A DNA stretch of 64,000 nucleotides from JAJFKJ01 sp964443025 (GTDB lineage: Bacteria; Pseudomonadota; Gammaproteobacteria; JABCZS01). Positions 45,946 through 54,240 of the stretch are shown here, in pieces. The stretch spans positions 9,960-73,959 of the forward strand of contig CAYUEL010000002.1 in assembly GCA_964443025.1 (NCBI GenBank), read 5' to 3'. Positions within the stretch are counted from its first letter, which is position 1. Each line of letters starts with the position of its first letter. The position numbers and the translations under genes are program-made. Under the pieces are notes generated by a model. That model was not told the DNA's origin and made no database searches. It saw nothing but the letters and a program-made list of their open reading frames with translations.

Positions 45946-46800
45946 TTAAGCGCGCGCCTTGATTAATAACTCTTGTACTTCCTCTTTAAATTGTTGGACA
46001 TAGACTCCAAAACTTTTTTGTTCTTCATCTCTTAAAGTTAAGACTTCAAAGCCTTCTTCGGTAACCAAAATGGTATGCTCCCATTGCGCAGATAAGCGGC
46101 GATCTTTCGTGATGACCGTCCATTTATCTTTTAAAAGCTTGACTTCTGGACCGCCTTGATTAATCATGGGCTCAATGGTAAACGTCATCCCTGGTTTTAA
46201 TTCTACACCTTGACCGGCTTTGCCAAAATGCACAACCTGCGGTGGCTCATGCATCTTACTCCCAATCCCGTGGCCACAATAATCACGAACGACAGAATAA
46301 TGATTCGCCTGCGCATGTTGTTGAATAATGTAACCAATGTCACCTAGAGTGTGACCCGGCTTCACTGCTAAAATACCGCGGTATAAACAGTGTTGCGTCA
46401 CATCAACTAACCGCTGTGCATGCGACGCCACCTCGCCCACACACACCATAATACTACTGTCTCCATAATAACCTTCATGTTTGACGGTAATATCTAAATT
46501 CACAATGTCGCCTTTTTTTAAGGGTTTATCTGAAGGCCATCCATGACAAACCACATTATTCGGCGATGTATTAACACAATATGGAAAATCATATTGCCCT
46601 TTACTACCAGGCGTTGTATGAAGCGTATTGATAATATAATCTTCGCAAAAGGCATTAACCTCCAATGTTGTCATACCAGGTTTCACTACATGGCTCACCG
46701 CCTCCAATACTTGAGAGGTAAACTTGCCAGCAACGCGCATTTTTGCAATTTCTTCTTTCGTTTTAATCAAGACACTTTCCTTTATTGATGGGTGGATCAT
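45946..46800 (-). CDS. map: Methionine aminopeptidase type I, second copy
   Basis: A 284-aa paralogue of the map gene at 32.8 kb, with all five metal ligands (VNLDITV, GDSS, YCGHGIG, FTIEPM, QWEHTI) and VVCHGWP. Its active-site loop (HEPPQVVHF) is closer to E. coli than that of the PKS-operon copy. ATG at 46800 has no clear ribosome site; a TTG at 46770 behind AAGGAA would give an N-terminus (IKTKEEI) matching other MetAPs and may be the true start. It is followed after 95 bases by the poly(A)-polymerase-like gene. It could be the ordinary or a second resistant enzyme. Confidence 0.93.
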   Translation of the reverse strand: MIHPSIKESVLIKTKEEIAKMRVAGKFTSQVLEAVSHVVKPGMTTLEVNAFCEDYIINTLHTTPGSKGQYDFPYCVNTSPNNVVCHGWPSDKPLKKGDIVNLDITVKHEGYYGDSSIMVCVGEVASHAQRLVDVTQHCLYRGILAVKPGHTLGDIGYIIQQHAQANHYSVVRDYCGHGIGSKMHEPPQVVHFGKAGQGVELKPGMTFTIEPMINQGGPEVKLLKDKWTVITKDRRLSAQWEHTILVTEEGFEVLTLRDEEQKSFGVYVQQFKEEVQELLIKARA

Positions 46801-46868
46801 ATCATAAGTCTACAAAACGACCCTAGCAAAACAAAGATAATAAGCAATGAGGATAAACAATTGCAAAG

Positions 46869-47753
46869 CTACTTTTTTTTAAGGGGTGCGTTTTGTTTGT
46901 GTTTTGGAACTTCTTTTAACTCATTAAGTAAATTTTCCAACTGTTCTCGACGTTTTGAAGCAATACCTTTGAGAGTCCTGCAGTCGATACCCTCTGCAGT
47001 CCACAATTTCCAGTCAGTCCTGTCACTATATCGGCGACGATACCAGCGAAGCGGTCCAGCCCCTGTGGCCGCGTATGCCTCTAAGTCACCACCACGAACA
47101 CATGCAAACCCAGACCAAGACTCATTCGAATCATCAGGATTTGAAAATTGACCCAATTCACCTCTATCTGACTTAAACCAGTTACCATTTCGAATTTGAC
47201 GCGTACGTGGCAAAGTCTCTTCTACATAAGACCGATTGTAACGACCCGCAATAATATCCGTTCGACAAAGTTCATTGACGAAATGAATGGGGAGCATTGC
47301 TTGTGCGCCACCCACTCGCTTAACCCAAAATTCGCCGAAATCAATCGGTTGAGCAAAGTAACCCTTTTGTGCCTTATCCACATATTCTTCGACTGCTTCA
47401 ATAAAATTATTAACCAGCGTATAAGCAGTTTGTCCATGCTCAGATACCCAGTTACCTGTTTTGTGTCCAGCTGCTTGCTCTGCTGCGGCTTCTTTGGGTA
47501 TGTACTTCATGATCATTTTCCACATATGCCAATCTAACGCCCACATCGCGTATTGAAGCCCTGTGATTTGAGTAAATTTTCGTTTTGATAAATCGACTAC
47601 TGTGCCAGAATATAATAATAATTCTGGTTTTTTTTGAATCATTTTTTCAGCATACTCTTGCTCACCTGACACAATGAATTTCAAAAAAAGATCACCTTCA
47701 TCTTTATCAACAGTAGAAGTAGAATTTAAAAGGCTCTCATAACTACGTAACAT
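46869..47753 (-). CDS. Unknown protein resembling a Legionellales family
   Basis: About 294 aa from ATG at 47753, which has AGGAG six bases upstream (a frame from 47777 is less likely). No catalytic motif is recognised. The stretch LLLYSGTVVDLSKRKFTQITG followed by AMWALDWHMWKMIMKYIP resembles an ankyrin-like segment I associate with hypothetical or effector-like proteins of Legionella and relatives; this is from memory. The C-terminus is Lys-rich. No signal peptide or membrane segment. It is transcribed alone. Confidence 0.6.
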   Translation of the reverse strand: MLRSYESLLNSTSTVDKDEGDLFLKFIVSGEQEYAEKMIQKKPELLLYSGTVVDLSKRKFTQITGLQYAMWALDWHMWKMIMKYIPKEAAAEQAAGHKTGNWVSEHGQTAYTLVNNFIEAVEEYVDKAQKGYFAQPIDFGEFWVKRVGGAQAMLPIHFVNELCRTDIIAGRYNRSYVEETLPRTRQIRNGNWFKSDRGELGQFSNPDDSNESWSGFACVRGGDLEAYAATGAGPLRWYRRRYSDRTDWKLWTAEGIDCRTLKGIASKRREQLENLLNELKEVPKHKQNAPLKKK

Positions 47754-48067
47754 AACTACTCCTAAAAAATAATTCAAACCCCCACGTATTCTCGTCTAAA
47801 TCGATCGTTTTTGCAACGAATTTGAGCAACAAGCTCAAAATGCTTTTTTGGACGATTAAAAAAATCTGTTATTGTTTTTTATAATTGGCTATATTTAATA
47901 AATATATTTGCACACCGCGGTATTTTTTGTTCCACTATCCATACTAAATCACAATAATGGACGCGATCATGACTTATTGGGTTATCGCACAGAAGTGAGC
48001 CCCCCAATAAACTGGTACTAAAAACGGAGGGTTTACTAAATGCTGTTAAAATAGAATGGGGGATATT
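47754..48067. other. Non-coding gap with a hairpin and an IS-end fragment
   Basis: About 310 bases without a credible gene. It contains a perfect 7-bp hairpin, TTTGAGC-AACAA-GCTCAAA (47821-47839), and an IS3-family-like end at 47996. A 97-codon minus-strand frame here (48172-47879) crosses the next gene and looks spurious. Confidence 0.6.
47996..48050 (+). mobile_element. Possible remnant of an IS3-family insertion sequence end
   Basis: TGAGCCCCCCAATAAACTGG at 47996 resembles the terminal inverted repeat of IS3-family elements (compare TGACCTGCCCCCAAAAAGTGG of IS407 type). It is followed by GGAGGGTTTACTAAATG, like the start of an orfA, which stops after four codons. No transposase or second end is visible. 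Confidence 0.35.
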
Positions 48068-48496
48068 ATGCAAGGTTTTCTCAAACTTTTTTCCTGTAAT
48101 CACAATCAAGATGTTGTGCAACACTGCTACTTTATTCAAGAAATAACACAAGTAGTAAGCACAGGCCATCAATTTTCTGATGATTTTTTAAATGGCTTAG
48201 GTGTAAGCCGAGAGGCTCGTTATCATGAAACCCTTGAATCGGCAAAAAAAGCTTTAAGAGAAATAATTAACCTGGGCGATAGCAGTCATATTATTATTGA
48301 ACTAAATAATATGCCCAAGACTTCTTTTGAAAAAACCTCGTCTGCTTCACTCTCATTAAAACGAAACAACATCACTTTACTTACCACCCCTGCATATCTA
48401 AGTGCTATTTATTTTGTTCCTTATGATAAACCCGCCAGCGACTTTATTCAGCAAGGAAAATCTGCGTCAAAAAATAAAAAGAATACTAATGGTTAA
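48068..48496 (+). CDS. Hypothetical protein
   Basis: A 142-aa protein that I do not recognise. ATG at 48068 is preceded by GGGGGA, making it a better start than 48056. Soluble, with a helical middle (HETLESAKKALREIINLG) and a Lys/Asn-rich tail. It stands alone just downstream of the IS-like fragment. Confidence 0.55.
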   Translation: MQGFLKLFSCNHNQDVVQHCYFIQEITQVVSTGHQFSDDFLNGLGVSREARYHETLESAKKALREIINLGDSSHIIIELNNMPKTSFEKTSSASLSLKRNNITLLTTPAYLSAIYFVPYDKPASDFIQQGKSASKNKKNTNG

Positions 48497-48512
48497 AAAA
48501 TATATTGAATTA

Positions 48513-48740
48513 TCAAATTAATTGATTAAGGCCTTTTCTTGTCTTTTGGTTTTTTAGAATCTTTTTCTCTGTTTCTTCCTCATCTACATTCAACAGCTGC
48601 CTTCGCAAGCATTGCAACTCAAAATACAGTTGTCGTATTTGACGAAGACTCATATTAGGGTTTGTTTTGGCTTCGTGAAAAGCTTCTTCCAAATTTGGTA
48701 ATAGTTTAAGACCTTCATCCTTGTTCATTGCGTTTAACAT
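48513..48740 (-). CDS. Small hypothetical protein
   Basis: About 75 aa, charged and helical (EEAFHEAKTNPNMSLRQIRQLYFELQCL), probably a small DNA- or protein-binding factor, not recognised. The start is uncertain: TTG 48770, ATG 48740 or ATG 48728; none has a clear ribosome site. Confidence 0.4.
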   Translation of the reverse strand: MLNAMNKDEGLKLLPNLEEAFHEAKTNPNMSLRQIRQLYFELQCLRRQLLNVDEEETEKKILKNQKTRKGLNQLI

Positions 48741-48867
48741 CCTTGTTTTACGGTAAGGATCTTGGATCAATTCTGTTGATCTGTCAAAACAGTTGTATTT
48801 ATGTGCTCTATCAATATCAGATCATAATTATTTAAGGCGGGTATTAAACAATTTTTCGGTTCTAGCT

Positions 48868-49296
48868 TTAGTAAAATGATTCCAAAAAAATAGGCACCTT
48901 ATCGGTAGTCCAAACAGGAACGCCTGTTCCAAAAAAGTCTTTGTCTTCTGTCCAAATCGAACAATTGAGCGCCATGGCAGTGGCTAGAACAGGCCAATCC
49001 GCTGCATCACGCGTGGTTATTCTCCTTTTGGCATCTTTTTCATGGACGATATAAACATCGTCGCCCACAATATTTAACAAGCATTCGAGTTTAGATAACA
49101 CCTCAAGAGCTGCGTGGGGAGACAATCCTCGTTTTTCAAAAAGAACGGGTAAATATTTTTGTGCATCTTTCATGCAAACATCCGGTGTGAAAAAGCCTAC
49201 TTTGCGCTGGTAAGTAAGTAACAGCTCTTTTACTTGTTTTCCAAGCACAGCGCGAATAAGTATGTTGGCGTCCAAGACAATCCGATTATCTGTCAC
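48868..49296 (-). CDS. PIN-domain toxin
   Basis: A 142-aa PIN-domain protein, probably an endoribonuclease toxin. Visible: RIVLDANIL with the first catalytic Asp at the N-terminus, then TTRDAADWPVLATAMAL and WTEDKDFF carrying the later acidic residues. It begins with GTG overlapping the antitoxin stop (GTGA), the usual arrangement of coupled toxin-antitoxin pairs. Expected to help maintain the mobile element. Confidence 0.85.
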   Translation of the reverse strand: MTDNRIVLDANILIRAVLGKQVKELLLTYQRKVGFFTPDVCMKDAQKYLPVLFEKRGLSPHAALEVLSKLECLLNIVGDDVYIVHEKDAKRRITTRDAADWPVLATAMALNCSIWTEDKDFFGTGVPVWTTDKVPIFLESFY

Positions 49297-49571
49297 TGTT
49301 GTTCCTTGTGCTTTTTGGTACCCTGCCGAAGCGCACGAAAGTCTGCAAGCAACTCCTCTTCTGTTAAACCATTAGAGATAAGCAGTTTATCCAGCTGCAA
49401 GGCAGCACGTTTTAATTCCTCTACATCTGTTTCGCTGGGTTGATGAGTAGGAATGTAATAGCCGAGAGTTTTACCATGGCAAGTAATGGCGATGGGCGAT
49501 GGTGATTTTAAGTAACGCATGACATGAGCACGAAACTCACGCACGCCTATTTTAAACAGATCTAAGTTCAT
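49293..49571 (-). CDS. Phd/YefM-like antitoxin partner of the PIN toxin
   Basis: A 92-aa protein from ATG at 49571 (upstream frame to 49700 ignored). FKIGVREFRAHVMRYLKS and ITCHGKTLGYYIP match the DNA-binding N-terminal fold of Phd/YefM antitoxins; the acidic C-terminal half would wrap the toxin. It overlaps the toxin by four bases and has a palindromic operator just upstream. Confidence 0.85.
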   Translation of the reverse strand: MNLDLFKIGVREFRAHVMRYLKSPSPIAITCHGKTLGYYIPTHQPSETDVEELKRAALQLDKLLISNGLTEEELLADFRALRQGTKKHKEQQ

Positions 49572-49590
49572 AACGCCGGCCCCTATTTTG

Positions 49591-49611
49591 TGTACACATG
49601 TGTACATAATA
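49591..49611 (-). promoter_or_regulatory. Toxin-antitoxin promoter and palindromic operator
   Basis: TGTACACATGTGTACA (49591-49606) is a perfect 16-bp palindrome touching a minus-strand -10 box TATTAT (49611-49606), 20 bases before the antitoxin ATG. It fits autorepression by the antitoxin or toxin-antitoxin complex. Confidence 0.6.
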
Positions 49612-49690
49612 GCACAAGAACCCTTCATCAGCAATCGAGAGAAATTAATGCTTAAAAAATAAGGGGCTAGTCTTTTATTGGTTAATTTTC

Positions 49691-50056
49691 TCATGCGCAT
49701 GCTCTATCCTGAGCGGGCAAACGGATAACCAGCGTAGGCCAAAAATCATTGTCGCGGTGAACCTCTAACATGCCGATCAATACCAGCGGCAACCCTTTAA
49801 ACAGCACAGCAAAGGCTATTTGAAAGGCATTGTACGTACATTTTTGTCGACTTAACAAATCAAGCTGTGATTCATAAGCCTTCAAAATATCAATAAGATA
49901 AGCATCCTTATTATTAACATTGTCATGCAATAATAGGTCGCATATTGCTTCACTGATTTTAACATCTGCTTTGATGCGGGTCTTATCGAATGCCAACGCT
50001 GTATAATCCAATAGTTGGGCTGTGTCGATTTTTAAGTTTGATGCTAAACGGCTCAT
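49691..50056 (-). CDS. Hypothetical protein of the antirestriction operon
   Basis: 121 aa, not recognised. ATG at 50056 has AAGGA upstream. Mostly helical, with a hydrophobic stretch FQIAFAVLFKGLPLVLIGML near the C-terminus that is more likely buried than membrane. It lies 21 bases after ardA, on the same strand, so it is probably the last gene of the antirestriction operon. Confidence 0.6.
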   Translation of the reverse strand: MSRLASNLKIDTAQLLDYTALAFDKTRIKADVKISEAICDLLLHDNVNNKDAYLIDILKAYESQLDLLSRQKCTYNAFQIAFAVLFKGLPLVLIGMLEVHRDNDFWPTLVIRLPAQDRACA

Positions 50057-50077
50057 GATTTGTGTTCCTTATGTTGA

Positions 50078-50602
50078 TTAATCAAGACTAAAGACATGAA
50101 CTTCATTGTCTACTCGAATGCTAAAATAACTTGTTGTAAATAAATCTTGGCAAAAGGTTTTGTAGTCGAAATAACGTTTTACTCGATTAGGTGAATCGAC
50201 ATAGATGTCATCTACTACTTGCTTGGCGAATTTAAGTCTATTTTCCCATGAGCCGTGATAATGCTCTCTTAGCAGTATCGCTGCATCATCAGGCGTGTAA
50301 TCCCTCAGCAATGCTGCCGCCAATGCCCCATGCACCTCAATGAACTTTGCATAGTCACAAATGGTTTCAAGGTCTAACTCATTTGAAAGCACTAGTTGAT
50401 TTAAACAATCAAAATCAAAACAATTATCTATAAACCACCCTTGAGTTTGTGCTTCTGGGCTGGTAGCTAACATGTCATGGATTTGCTCAAGGGCGGTTTC
50501 TTTCTCCTGCGCCGCATTTACCCAACAGCCGTAAAGTGGATTGCCATTGTTATGTGAAGCAGTACAAGCAACGTAAATATGTGGGCGAAGTGTTTGGGGC
50601 AT
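50078..50602 (-). CDS. ardA: Antirestriction protein ArdA
   Basis: A 174-aa acidic protein of the ArdA family, a DNA mimic that blocks type I restriction enzymes when a conjugative element enters a new host. Family features: an N-terminal HIYVACTASHNNGNPLYGCWV, SPEAQTQGWFIDNCFDFD, the central IEVHGALAAALL, and a C-terminal YFSIRVDNEVHVF. The length is typical. ATG at 50602 has AAAGGA upstream. It follows klcA in the same direction. Confidence 0.88.
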   Translation of the reverse strand: MPQTLRPHIYVACTASHNNGNPLYGCWVNAAQEKETALEQIHDMLATSPEAQTQGWFIDNCFDFDCLNQLVLSNELDLETICDYAKFIEVHGALAAALLRDYTPDDAAILLREHYHGSWENRLKFAKQVVDDIYVDSPNRVKRYFDYKTFCQDLFTTSYFSIRVDNEVHVFSLD

Positions 50603-50673
50603 GATGATGGTTCCTTTGTTTAAAAATAAGCGTATTCATTCAGGGGCTGATAAACAGCCCCTGCTTAAGTTCA

Positions 50674-51111
50674 TTAATCGATAGCACGATAGATTGCGCT
50701 GGCCTCTGGGTGAAATTCTGCATAATCTTTTAAGTCGTAATAATATTCAATGACGGTAGATGCAGCTGTCGCTTCAGCCAAACGGCACAACGCAAAGAGC
50801 GTTGTAATGATGCCAAATGCGTCAGCGCTGACTATTCCTTCATATCCATTCTCCCACCAGCAGATGTTAAATAAATCCTCGCGACCGGGTCTTAAATAAA
50901 AACTTCCATTAGAAAGCATCATAAAATCCCAATAACAAGGTTTTTTACTTTCCTCTTCTTTCTCGAGGAATTCATCTGCAATGTTAAATACCCAATTCTC
51001 AAATCGCGAAAAATCTTTAGGTAATTTACGCGGTAAGAAATTAAGGCGTTTGTTTTCAGGTACAAGGGTTGCTGTTATACTCTGTGATGAGTGGATGATT
51101 GTGTTTTCCAT
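50674..51111 (-). CDS. klcA: Antirestriction protein KlcA/ArdB
   Basis: A 145-aa member of the KlcA/ArdB family, which protects incoming DNA from type I restriction by a mechanism different from ArdA. Visible family core: YWDFMMLSNGSFYLRP, NGYEGIVSADAFGIITTLFALCRLA and YYDLKDYAEFHPEASAIYRAID. Length typical. ATG at 51111 has AGGAG upstream. First gene of the leftward antirestriction operon, behind a near-consensus promoter. Confidence 0.9.
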   Translation of the reverse strand: MENTIIHSSQSITATLVPENKRLNFLPRKLPKDFSRFENWVFNIADEFLEKEEESKKPCYWDFMMLSNGSFYLRPGREDLFNICWWENGYEGIVSADAFGIITTLFALCRLAEATAASTVIEYYYDLKDYAEFHPEASAIYRAID

Positions 51112-51129
51112 CTGAAGCGCTCCTATGAT

Positions 51130-51222
51130 TGATGTTTATATACATCTATTGTAGCTTATTAACATCGGATGTCAAGCTTTTTTGCATAATTTGATGTTTA
51201 TTGATATAGTTTTGATGTTTAT
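51130..51222. promoter_or_regulatory. Divergent promoters with shared TGATGTTTAT operators
   Basis: Leftward: TTGACA (51175-51170), 16 bases, TACAAT (51153-51148), close to consensus, for klcA-ardA. Rightward: TTGCAT (51182-51187), 17 bases, TATAGT (51205-51210), for the DUF6471 gene. TGATGTTTAT occurs at 51130, 51192 and 51213, next to or between the promoter boxes, so one repressor could control both directions. Confidence 0.6.
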
Positions 51223-51242
51223 AAACAACAGACAGGTCAACA

Positions 51243-51494
51243 ATGAAAGACAATAAAGCATTTTGGGGTAAAGTCGCTTCTAAAATTATTAAAACCGAGA
51301 TGGCTAAACGCGATCTCAATTATCCCGAGCTAGTGACACGTTTACATGACCAAAAAGTAAGTGACATCAAAGTGGATGACTTGAGAGCGCGTTTATCCCG
51401 AGGTAACTTCAGCGCTATTTTATTTGTACAATGCTTAAAAGTAATGGGTGTCACCAACCTGCCTTTAGACCCAAGTCTGTTTGAAGATAATTAA
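51243..51494 (+). CDS. DUF6471-type small regulator-like protein
   Basis: An 83-aa protein matching the DUF6471 pattern: an N-terminal WGKVASKIIKTEMAKRDLNYPELVTRL, then RARLSRGNFSAILFVQCLKVMGV. The fold looks like a small helix-turn-helix protein and members often sit on mobile DNA. It is a candidate binder of the TGATGTTTAT repeats in front of it. Start ATG 51243. Confidence 0.7.
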   Translation: MKDNKAFWGKVASKIIKTEMAKRDLNYPELVTRLHDQKVSDIKVDDLRARLSRGNFSAILFVQCLKVMGVTNLPLDPSLFEDN

Positions 51495-51991
51495 TTTTAA
51501 ATTGAACGTATTGACCATCAATATTAAGTATTTTTTAAAATTAAAAAACTTTCATTATTAACCCAATCATTAAACCAAAACTATTTTGCGCTCACGCGCC
51601 TGTGGGTTCATAAATACACACACCTGTCGCAACGGTGTTGCTGATGATTTTTTTGTACAACCAATTGTTTTCTATTTAAAAATCCTCTATTAGCGCGCGT
51701 AACAGGATGATATCAATTTGATATCTTTTTTATATCTATTTGATATCAGGCAAATAAAAGTGATATCAATCAGCATTGATACAAGATATCAAATAGATAT
51801 CTTTTTAAATAATAAATTTTAGGTTTCAAGAGGTTATACGGTTAGATCATTTTTTAAAATACGTGTCATGAAAATTTATTCTGATATCACCTGACACACC
51901 TTGGGCGTGGATTTTTTTCATAAAAATTTTAATGAGTGGCGCACTCATGCGCCAGTTTTTTATTTACCCTACCTTCATGAGAGGAAATATC
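51495..51991. other. Non-coding control region with GATATC repeats; oriT or ori candidate
   Basis: About 500 bases with no gene, very AT-rich. GATATC occurs at 51709, 51720, 51742, 51762, 51785, 51796 and 51883, usually as TTGATATC or its inverse GATATCAA, giving iteron-like and inverted arrangements. The region lies directly upstream of the ribbon-helix-helix, coupling-protein and relaxase genes, where an oriT with its accessory-protein sites or the transfer-operon operator would be expected. Confidence 0.45.
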
Positions 51992-52381
51992 ATGAAACGT
52001 GAACCCATTTTATTAAGACTTAGCCTATCTGAATATGAAAAAATTAAAAGCTACGGGAAAAAACACCGCCTGACAGTCACTCAAGTCATTCGCGATTTAA
52101 TTAACGGGAGTCGTTGTTTTTGCCATCAACCTCATGCGTCTTCCTTATTCATGGGAAACACAGCACATCCTTTCGACGGTTGGGCCGATTTCTTATCCGA
52201 TTATCAAAAAAACTCCACGCAGTGCCTTAAGTTCACTTTTGAAACATTAACTTTACTGCGTCTGATGCTGGAAACGACGCACCCCAATTACATTGAAAAA
52301 GCAAAGCATATTCGCACACGTCGATTTGATTTGCGTGCGGACGAAAATGATATTCGACAAGATAATACGGAGGAAAACTGA
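51992..52381 (+). CDS. Ribbon-helix-helix accessory protein of the transfer operon
   Basis: 129 aa from ATG at 51992 (GAGAGGAAATATC upstream; the frame from 51932 is less likely). EPILLRLSLSEYEKIKSYGKK followed by LTVTQVIRDLI has the beta-strand plus two-helix pattern of ribbon-helix-helix DNA binders, as in TraY and MobC-type relaxosome proteins. The remaining residues are not recognised. Its stop overlaps the coupling-protein ATG (TGATG), so it is cotranslated with the transfer genes and probably binds the GATATC region. Confidence 0.65.
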   Translation: MKREPILLRLSLSEYEKIKSYGKKHRLTVTQVIRDLINGSRCFCHQPHASSLFMGNTAHPFDGWADFLSDYQKNSTQCLKFTFETLTLLRLMLETTHPNYIEKAKHIRTRRFDLRADENDIRQDNTEEN

Positions 52382-54231
52382 TGCGTTATTTTATTCGCGG
52401 CGGTGAAATTATCATTCATCAAATCCTCATGTGGGCGCAGGTGGTTATAAAGCTCACGATCGCTCTTTTATTAGTTTATGCCCTCGTGCTAGCGGGCATG
52501 TTTTTATTTAAGACCCAGGGCTTTGAACGTCATCTTGTCTGGCAGTATTGGTTAGCCCAATCTTTTTTACCTGCGGATGCAATGCTTGTCGTTGAGTGGG
52601 CTAATGGGGATACCTATTCAGTCCGTGCGGATACTTTCTTGGCCAGCATTGACGTCAATCACACCGTCATGCGTGTTTGGCATACGTTTGCGATTTTAGC
52701 GCGTAAATTGGCCTGGTGGTTCACGGGGCTATATGTTGTTTGCATTGGATTGCTTGCATTCAAAGGCTTTCTGCAATCACGTTCTCAATTCATTCGAGGG
52801 TCGCGATTGATATCGGCTGCAATCTTAAAATGGCATTTAAAATCGCGCTTTCAAGCTTCTCCCATTACTTTGGGTGGCGTACCATTGGTTCAAGCCATTA
52901 GACGTCACCATGTTTTGCTCATTGGAGCAACGGGGAGCGGTAAAACACAAGGTATTTTAGAGCTGCTGGAAGGATTTCGCAAAGAAAACTACAAAGTCAT
53001 CGTGCTGGACCCAGAATGTACCGCTGTTAAATATTTTTACCGCGATACCCATGACATCATTATTAACCCTATGGATATGCGCGCCAATTATTGGGACTTT
53101 TGGAAAGATGCGCGCAATGAATCGCAACTTGAATACATCGCAGCCGCGCTGGTACCTGAGCCTAAAAGCGGTGCTGACCCTTTCTGGAATCATGCGGCGC
53201 GCGTTTTATTTTTAGAAACAGCAAAAGTGGTCCTTAAAGAGCGCGCTGAACATACGCGTGACGAAGCAAGCAAACCAGGCATTCAACGTTTGTTATCGCT
53301 ACTCACCACGGCCGATTTAAAAATCTTAGAAAATGCCTTAAAAGGAACGATTGCAGAATCACTGGTCAGCCGTGATGCCGAAAAATTGGCTTTAAGTGTT
53401 AAATCAACCCTTTCTGCTTATTTACGATGCCTTGAATTAATCAAGGATACTCATCCTGATTTCTCTATCCGTGATTGGGTGCATGATTCCAATGATTCGT
53501 GGCTATTCATTACTTCGCGCGAAGATATGCACGAAACCTTTAAGCCTTTGTTATCGGTCATATTGGATGTCGTTGCCAATGAATTACTGACGTTAGATGA
53601 AAACCCGCAGCGTAAAATTGCTTTGGTCATTGATGAGGAAGCCAGCCTTAACCCATCACGCTCTTTACAAGAAATACGAGCCAGAGGCAGTAAACGCGGC
53701 GTACAAGTTGTCTCCGGCTATCAAACCCCCGCTCAAGCCGTAGCATTATCCGGCGCAGCGAGTGCTCAAGCTTTATTCTCGATGTATGGGACACGCGTGT
53801 ATTTTACTTGCAATGATGCGGAGAGTGCAAAACAAGCCTCGCATGACTTAGGGCAACAAGAAATTTTAGAAGTCCACGAAAGTGTATCGCTGGGTGCTAA
53901 TCCTATTCGTGACGGTATCAGCATGACGCGTCAACGTCGAATAATTGACTTGGTCATGAGCGATGAAATCATGAACCTGCCACCCCGTAAAGCATACATG
54001 CGATTCTCTGGTAATTACCCTATCGCTCAAATTGAAGTCCCTGTTTGCTCATTGCCCAAACGCGCACTGGGATTCATCGCAAAAGCAGAAGAAAATAATA
54101 CTCTACCCAGCCCCGCGCCATCACACGATAGCAATGAACATAACAACGATGATGTTACGCGCAAAACAGATGAAACATCGGAAGAGGCAGGAAGAGATAA
54201 AGAAGACGAATACGTGAATGAACGGTTTTAG
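52381..54231 (+). CDS. traD: Type IV coupling protein, TraD/VirD4 family
   Basis: A 616-aa inner-membrane ATPase that links the relaxase-DNA complex to the type IV secretion channel. Two N-terminal membrane segments (about 15-42 and 113-130) flank a periplasmic loop. Walker A is LIGATGSGKT, followed by VIVLDPECTAVKYFY, with Walker B in IALVIDEEASL and later RGSKRGVQVVSGYQ. The C-terminal tail is hydrophilic and acidic. GGAGGAAAACTG precedes the start, and the relaxase begins nine bases downstream. Confidence 0.92.
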   Translation: MRYFIRGGEIIIHQILMWAQVVIKLTIALLLVYALVLAGMFLFKTQGFERHLVWQYWLAQSFLPADAMLVVEWANGDTYSVRADTFLASIDVNHTVMRVWHTFAILARKLAWWFTGLYVVCIGLLAFKGFLQSRSQFIRGSRLISAAILKWHLKSRFQASPITLGGVPLVQAIRRHHVLLIGATGSGKTQGILELLEGFRKENYKVIVLDPECTAVKYFYRDTHDIIINPMDMRANYWDFWKDARNESQLEYIAAALVPEPKSGADPFWNHAARVLFLETAKVVLKERAEHTRDEASKPGIQRLLSLLTTADLKILENALKGTIAESLVSRDAEKLALSVKSTLSAYLRCLELIKDTHPDFSIRDWVHDSNDSWLFITSREDMHETFKPLLSVILDVVANELLTLDENPQRKIALVIDEEASLNPSRSLQEIRARGSKRGVQVVSGYQTPAQAVALSGAASAQALFSMYGTRVYFTCNDAESAKQASHDLGQQEILEVHESVSLGANPIRDGISMTRQRRIIDLVMSDEIMNLPPRKAYMRFSGNYPIAQIEVPVCSLPKRALGFIAKAEENNTLPSPAPSHDSNEHNNDDVTRKTDETSEEAGRDKEDEYVNERF

Positions 54232-54240
54232 GAAGGAATC

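Noticed and set aside
47821..47839. Perfect hairpin TTTGAGC-AACAA-GCTCAAA as a terminator
   Set aside because: No gene on the plus strand ends before it, and the T-run starts several bases after the stem; on the minus strand no T-run follows.
47879..48172. 97-codon minus-strand frame with hydrophobic start
   Set aside because: It crosses the IS-like end and overlaps the 48068 gene antisense; no ribosome site.
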